From NCBI GenBank assembly GCA_034440455.1, contig JAWXCB010000075.1:1-34198 (forward strand): 34,198 nt of DNA. The letters run 5' to 3'. The stretch is from JAWXCB01 sp034440455. Lineage in GTDB: Bacteria; Bacteroidota; Bacteroidia; Chitinophagales; CAIOSU01. Position numbers and translations under genes: made by a program. Below the pieces are notes generated by a model, which had not been told where the DNA came from, did not search any database, and was given only the letters and a program-made list of their open reading frames with translations. Positions 29,474 to 34,198 of the stretch are shown here, in pieces (positions within the stretch are counted from its first letter, which is position 1; each line of letters opens with the position of its first letter).

Positions 29474-32400
29474 ATGAAAAGGTTATTTATCCTTATCGGG
29501 ATTTTGGCGGTCTGCCTTTCGGCATCCGCGCAGATTTCGCGCATTGAATATTTTTGGAATACTGACCCGGGATTCGGCAATGCAATCGGGTTGCCTATTT
29601 CACCCGGAGATACAGTAAGCGCAGTGTTTTCATTTGCAACCATCGGATTACAACCCGGTTTGCATACGCTTTATGTCCGCTCACAAGATGCGCAGGGTAA
29701 ATGGAGCGTGTTCAGCAAGAAAGTAATTCAAATTAAAGAGCCGGTTTATTCCATTACGAAAGCAGAATATTTTTATGACATTGACCCGGGATTTGGTAAT
29801 GGGACAAACATCCCGATTACCACAGGCGATAGCATCGAATTAGCTCCCGCATTTCCGACAAACGCGCTCACGCCCGGAATGCATACGCTTTATGTGCGCG
29901 TGAAAGATGCGAACAATAAGTGGAGCGTGTTTAGCAAGAAAGCGATTCACATTCAGCAACCGTTTTATCCGATTGCTGCGGCTGAATATTTTGTCGATAC
30001 CGACCCGGGATTTGGAAATGGAACTCCGATTACAATTACGCCAGGCGATTCGATTGAATTAACTCCCGCTATCAATACCGCATCCCTTTCAACAGGAATT
30101 CATACCGTGTATGTTCGTGTGAAAAGTACCGATGGCGGATGGAGCGTCTTCAGCAAACGATTGATTCACATACAATACCCGGAAGCCTCTGAAATTATCG
30201 CAGCAGAATATTTCGTGGATACCGACCCGGGATTTGGTAATGCAACAGTAATTCCGCTTACTGCGGGTGATTCAGTGTTTGCCAATTTCCAAGTCCCTAC
30301 CGCTTCGTTGAGCCTTGGCATTCACATGATTTATATTCGTGTGAAAGATAATGACAACCAGTGGAGCGTATTCAGCAAGAAGTTGCTTTACATTGATAAT
30401 CCGGCAGATGACCCTGTTGTTGCGGCTGAATATTTTATTGACAGCGACCCGGGAGTTGGAAATGGAACGGCTATCAGCATTACTCCGGGCGATACGGTTG
30501 TGAAGAATTTTTCCGCGCCAACCAACAGCCTGTTAATTGGTGCGCACTGGATTTATGTGCGCGTGAAGGATGCCGAAGAACGCTGGAGCGTGTATTCGCG
30601 TGATTCATTTTACGTGGACAATTTCAACTGCCTGATTTATGGCAACGGTGAAATCGAATTGATTGGCGACACCTGTCGAGGAACGCAAATCACGTTCAAA
30701 GACAAAACAACTTCAAACAGCGGAGTAAATTCTGCCGACTTCACGCGCGAATGGGATTTCTTCAATGATACTGTAATTGATTTCACGCCTGATTCTGTTG
30801 TGCAATACACCTTTAATCAAATTGGCACTTACTCTGTGAATTTGAAAGTGTATGAAACCAATAATCCCGTTTGTCAGGAAATTATTTCAAAGACATTTAC
30901 CATCAGGCGCATTGATACCACATACAGCAATGTTTCGATTTGCGATGGTCTCTCGCATTTTGCCGGTGGCGCAAATCAAACCGAAAGCGGAGTGTACGAG
31001 GATATTTATGCAAACCGCTATGGCTGCGATAGTGTGCATATCACCACTCTCGCGGTGATTGACAATGTGACGCCCGCTTTAAGCATTGTTGTGGATGATG
31101 ACTCTATTTGCAGCGGAACTTATGTTGTATTTAACACAACGCCTGTCAATGGCGGCAGCGCTCCCTATTATACATGGAAGGTGAATGGTGTTATTGTTTC
31201 GCAGGGGTACGGCTATCAGGCTTACAGCGCTTATGGCTCAACAACTTTAGCTGACGGAGACGTTGTTAATTGCACATTGAACTCAAATGAAACCTGCGTA
31301 ACAGTGAATAATGTTATTAGTAACAGTATCACGATGGATGTAATACAAAGCGTATCAGCTTCTATTACGATTGCAGTTGACACAAATAATTTTTGCTATG
31401 GAACGGAAGCTACGTTCTCAGTAACCAATGTAGCAAATGAAGGCAGCAACCCGCAATACGCATGGTATGTGAATCACGTTTTAACTCAAACCGGAGGAAC
31501 AACATTTACCAGTTCTGTTCTTGGAAGCGGAAATTTTGTTTACTGCTATCTTTATTCTGATGCCGTGTGTGTGAGCAACAGTCCTGTTGCAAGCAATACG
31601 ATTTCGCTTACGTCATTTGCCACTGCTTTTCCCGATGTGGTAATCGCGCCAAGCACGAATAATGTTTGTTATGGTACGCCTGTCACGCTTTCGGCATACA
31701 GCGTATCTTATGGCGGAAATAATCCGAACTATCAGTGGTTTTTGAATGGCGCATTGGTGCAAAACGGCTCTTCAAATTCTTACTCAAACGACTCTCTTGA
31801 TGACAATGACGAAATAAAATGTGTTCTCACTTCTGATTATCAATGTCGTCTTGCCGATACAGACACGAGCAACACCGTTACAATGGATATTATTTACTTC
31901 CTGCCTGTGAGTGTAACGCTTTCACCAAGCGGAAATAATATCTGCGAAGGCACTGGCGTATCATTTAGCGCGAATGTGACAAATGGAGGCTCGCCCAACT
32001 ATCAATTCTTTGTAAATGGAAACAGCGTTCAAAATAGCTCACTCTATTATTACAGTTACACTACCGCAAACAATGACAGCGTGTGGGTGGTAGTTACTTC
32101 TGATATTCTTTGCGCGACAAACAATCCGGCAACGAGCGATAAGATTTTTATGACAGTGGTTGAATATGATACGGTTTCCGTGAGCATCACAGCAACGGAA
32201 GATACGATTTGCCAGGGTGAAGAAATTATTTTCAGCGCAGATGCACTGAATGCAGGCATTGCTCCAAACTATTTGTGGCGCGTGAATAATGCGCAGGCGC
32301 AATATGGCGCTGCGGATACGTTTGCATCTTCTTCTTTCAGCAATGGAAGTATTGTGCGCTGCGAATTATATGGTGACCATCAGTGTGTCACTCCGATTCC

Positions 32401-34198
32401 CGCTGTTTCAAATAACATCACGATTACGGTGAATGATACGTTGCGCCCGAAAGCAACCGCATCTATTCCGCAAACTACTATCTGTCAGGGAACGCAGGTT
32501 GACTTTGATATTACGCTGACAAACGAAGGAAACAATCCGACAATTGAATGGCTGCTGAATAACAACGTGGTGCAAACCGGAGATTTGTTTTTTACATCTT
32601 CTACGCTTGCTGATTTTGATGTGGTGCGTGTGCGCCTCACCGTTGATTATGTATGCCCAGTGCAAAATCCTGTTCTCAGCAATCCTGTTGTGATTACGGT
32701 GATTGACAGCGTTACTCCCGCAGTGTTTGTTTATCACGGACCAAATCCGGGATGTCCGGGAAATTTAATTTCAGTGTTCACGACAACCTCCACCGGAGGT
32801 GATGCTCCCACTTATCAATTCCGTGTAAATGGAAATCTTGGACAAAGTGGAGTGAACAGTCAATACAATAGCGTAAACTTTACCGATGGCGATGTGGTGC
32901 AGGTGGCAATGACCTCCAATGCGGAATGTATTCGCAACACAATTGCACTCAGCAATTTCGACACGATCAAAATCAATCAATTCGTTCCCGCTGATGTTTC
33001 AATCCAGACAACTACTCTTGCATCCTGTGTTGGCGAACTTTCCACGTTTCAGGCAACGCCAACCAATGGAGGAACAAATCCGATTTATACCTGGCGCGTG
33101 AATAACGTGGTGTTCCAGTCAAATGGAAGCAACATTTTCAATACAACTGCTCTGCAAGATGGAGACAGCGTGTATTGCGATATGAGTTCAAGCCTTGCAT
33201 GTGCTACCAACAATCCGGCAAGGTCAAACACGATTCACCTCTCGCTGCCAGGCTGCGTTTCATGCGACACCGTTGTGTGCGTGGATGGTGATGCGTGTAC
33301 AGTTGATACTTGCATCAACGGACAATGTTTTTTCACTGCGCTCAATTGCAGCGATAACAATCCCTGCACGATAGATAAATGTGAAAGCGGTATTTGCGAA
33401 CATGCGGATAAAGTATGTGCCGACAGCAATTTGTGTACTGTTGATTTATGCAACCTGAATGGCGATTGCATATTCATTCCAATTGATTGCAATGATGGAA
33501 CAGCATGTACTACTGATTTTTGCGATACACTTACTGGTGAGTGCGGACATTCTGGTGTTGTTTGCGCTCAGGATACCGATTCCTGCACGATTGAAATTTG
33601 CGATGTCATATTCGGATGTATTTCTATTCCAAAAGATTGCAGCGATAGCGATGCATGTACGCAGGATTTATGTCAGGATAATCATTGCACAAACCCGCCT
33701 GTTATATGTAATCCACTTGACGCTTGCCACACGGCAACATGTGATAACGGCACATGTATTCAAACTCCGCTCGCGTGTGATGATGCTGATTTGTGTACGG
33801 TAAACGGTTGTGATATACTCACCAGTTGTTATTTCGTTCCCGTGAATTGTTCTGATGGAAATTCCTGCACCAATGATTTTTGTGACTTAGGAATTTGCTC
33901 AAACGATACTATTATCAGTTGCGGAAATCCCTGTGATACACTGGTATGCTTTGATGCTAACCTTTGCACAATTGACGGCTGCGATTTGATTTTGGGATGT
34001 ACGTTTATGTTAATTAATTGCAATGATGGCAACGGATGTACGGATGATTTTTGTGATTTGGGAATTTGCAATCATGATTCAATTCCTAACTGTGATAACC
34101 CATGCGATACATTAGTGTGCTTTGATAATACAGTCTGCACGGTTGACGGCTGCGATTCTCTCACCGGCTGCACGTTCACGCCTCTCTTTTGTGTTGAC
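29474..34198 (+). CDS. Giant secreted multi-repeat surface protein (3' end beyond window)
   Basis: An open frame of 1,575 codons with no stop before the window end. The signal peptide is MKRLFILIGILAVCLSASAQ. Domains in order: five N-terminal repeats (from 29543, 29762, 29981, 30203 and 30425; period 73-74 residues) with AEYFVDTDPGFGNGT...SVFSKK; a PKD-like domain (about 30650-30900, YTFNQIGTYSVNLKV); a GCDSV segment; about eight Ig-like repeats (31070-33250) with ICxGTxVxFxxxxxNGGxxPxYxWxVN; then a cysteine-rich array (33256 on) with at least 12 CTxDxC units such as CTVDTC and CTTDFC, resembling the Dictyostelium repeat family (Dicty_CTDC). An adhesin or surface-fibre role fits; a T9SS tail is expected beyond the window but not seen. 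Confidence 0.9.
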   Translation, partial: MKRLFILIGILAVCLSASAQISRIEYFWNTDPGFGNAIGLPISPGDTVSAVFSFATIGLQPGLHTLYVRSQDAQGKWSVFSKKVIQIKEPVYSITKAEYFYDIDPGFGNGTNIPITTGDSIELAPAFPTNALTPGMHTLYVRVKDANNKWSVFSKKAIHIQQPFYPIAAAEYFVDTDPGFGNGTPITITPGDSIELTPAINTASLSTGIHTVYVRVKSTDGGWSVFSKRLIHIQYPEASEIIAAEYFVDTDPGFGNATVIPLTAGDSVFANFQVPTASLSLGIHMIYIRVKDNDNQWSVFSKKLLYIDNPADDPVVAAEYFIDSDPGVGNGTAISITPGDTVVKNFSAPTNSLLIGAHWIYVRVKDAEERWSVYSRDSFYVDNFNCLIYGNGEIELIGDTCRGTQITFKDKTTSNSGVNSADFTREWDFFNDTVIDFTPDSVVQYTFNQIGTYSVNLKVYETNNPVCQEIISKTFTIRRIDTTYSNVSICDGLSHFAGGANQTESGVYEDIYANRYGCDSVHITTLAVIDNVTPALSIVVDDDSICSGTYVVFNTTPVNGGSAPYYTWKVNGVIVSQGYGYQAYSAYGSTTLADGDVVNCTLNSNETCVTVNNVISNSITMDVIQSVSASITIAVDTNNFCYGTEATFSVTNVANEGSNPQYAWYVNHVLTQTGGTTFTSSVLGSGNFVYCYLYSDAVCVSNSPVASNTISLTSFATAFPDVVIAPSTNNVCYGTPVTLSAYSVSYGGNNPNYQWFLNGALVQNGSSNSYSNDSLDDNDEIKCVLTSDYQCRLADTDTSNTVTMDIIYFLPVSVTLSPSGNNICEGTGVSFSANVTNGGSPNYQFFVNGNSVQNSSLYYYSYTTANNDSVWVVVTSDILCATNNPATSDKIFMTVVEYDTVSVSITATEDTICQGEEIIFSADALNAGIAPNYLWRVNNAQAQYGAADTFASSSFSNGSIVRCELYGDHQCVTPIPAVSNNITITVNDTLRPKATASIPQTTICQGTQVDFDITLTNEGNNPTIEWLLNNNVVQTGDLFFTSSTLADFDVVRVRLTVDYVCPVQNPVLSNPVVITVIDSVTPAVFVYHGPNPGCPGNLISVFTTTSTGGDAPTYQFRVNGNLGQSGVNSQYNSVNFTDGDVVQVAMTSNAECIRNTIALSNFDTIKINQFVPADVSIQTTTLASCVGELSTFQATPTNGGTNPIYTWRVNNVVFQSNGSNIFNTTALQDGDSVYCDMSSSLACATNNPARSNTIHLSLPGCVSCDTVVCVDGDACTVDTCINGQCFFTALNCSDNNPCTIDKCESGICEHADKVCADSNLCTVDLCNLNGDCIFIPIDCNDGTACTTDFCDTLTGECGHSGVVCAQDTDSCTIEICDVIFGCISIPKDCSDSDACTQDLCQDNHCTNPPVICNPLDACHTATCDNGTCIQTPLACDDADLCTVNGCDILTSCYFVPVNCSDGNSCTNDFCDLGICSNDTIISCGNPCDTLVCFDANLCTIDGCDLILGCTFMLINCNDGNGCTDDFCDLGICNHDSIPNCDNPCDTLVCFDNTVCTVDGCDSLTGCTFTPLFCVD
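29543..30646 (+). repeat. Five ~74-codon tandem repeats in the giant gene
   Basis: Units start at 29543, 29762, 29981, 30203 and 30425 (spacings 219, 219, 222 and 222 bp). Each starts (A/I)EYFxDxDPGFGNG, has a G-D-S/T turn and ends W(S)VFSKK or similar. The units are diverged in DNA, which suggests old, functionally retained duplications. Confidence 0.85.
33256..34198 (+). repeat. Cysteine-rich CTxDxC repeat array (continues)
   Basis: At least 12 units of about 24 residues in the pattern C.D...CT.D.C....G.C....... C. Two successive 171-bp (57-codon) super-units start near 33853 and 34024, both reading DFCDLGIC, NPCDTLVCFD and DGCD. The second is cut off by the window end. Cysteines are placed for disulphide bonding outside the cytoplasm. 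Confidence 0.85.

Noticed and set aside
33256..34198. Regular repeats suggestive of a CRISPR array
   Set aside because: The repeats are protein-coding, diverged in DNA and in one open frame with conserved cysteines; there are no identical repeats with unique spacers and no cas genes.

Overview
The window looks like a chromosomal segment of a Bacteroidota bacterium, probably an environmental member of the Chitinophagales/Sphingobacteriales type. The evidence is: type IX secretion (T9SS) type A sorting domains at the C-termini of two secreted proteins; TAnnTTTG-type -7 promoter motifs with few Shine-Dalgarno sequences; a FloA/NfeD pair; DUF4412 and YwqK-like lipoproteins; and short dispersed palindromes of a kind familiar from this phylum. 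The species cannot be determined from the sequence.

Left part (1-4370): a lone nuoF (complex I NADH-binding subunit), without other nuo genes, sits between two toxin-antitoxin-like modules. Upstream is an MNT nucleotidyltransferase/HEPN RNase pair (MntA/HepT type). Downstream is a zeta-toxin-like P-loop kinase overlapping a 59-codon gene. Each module is bracketed by direct repeats, one copy of which belongs to nuoF or its flank: a 46-bp repeat on the 5' side, and a diverged second copy of the last 26 codons of nuoF on the 3' side. Next comes a secreted-protein gene broken by a 17-bp palindrome.

Centre (4387-19310): mostly housekeeping genes in small divergent groups. These are ribD with a DMT transporter; prmC; a DUF4412 protein; an orphan LuxR-type response regulator; a geranylgeranyl-reductase-like flavoprotein opposite a thioredoxin-fold protein; a YwqK lipoprotein opposite dapD; tRNA-Arg(ACG) with a strong terminator and a decayed tRNA-like copy; a lipoprotein-nfeD-floA operon; rlmH, a rhomboid protease and threonine aldolase; and a lactonase plus GH88/GH105 hydrolase pair.

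Right part (19433-34198): an ATP-grasp ligase, a beta-lactamase-fold lipoprotein and a penicillin-acylase-family Ntn hydrolase are followed by an accessory block of secreted proteins. The block has an S8 subtilase with a T9SS tail; a neighbour that repeats the subtilase's N-terminal pro-region without a protease domain (a candidate inhibitor or chaperone); an IS982-like transposase remnant; a membrane-anchored protein of unknown role; a parallel beta-helix protein; and a giant repeat protein that runs off the window after 1,575 codons. The giant protein combines five ~74-aa DPGFGNG repeats, a PKD-like domain, about eight Ig-like repeats and a cysteine-rich array of CTxDxC units resembling the Dictyostelium slime-mould repeat. 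The beta-helix/giant-protein pair and the protease/pro-domain pair are the best candidates for poorly described systems.
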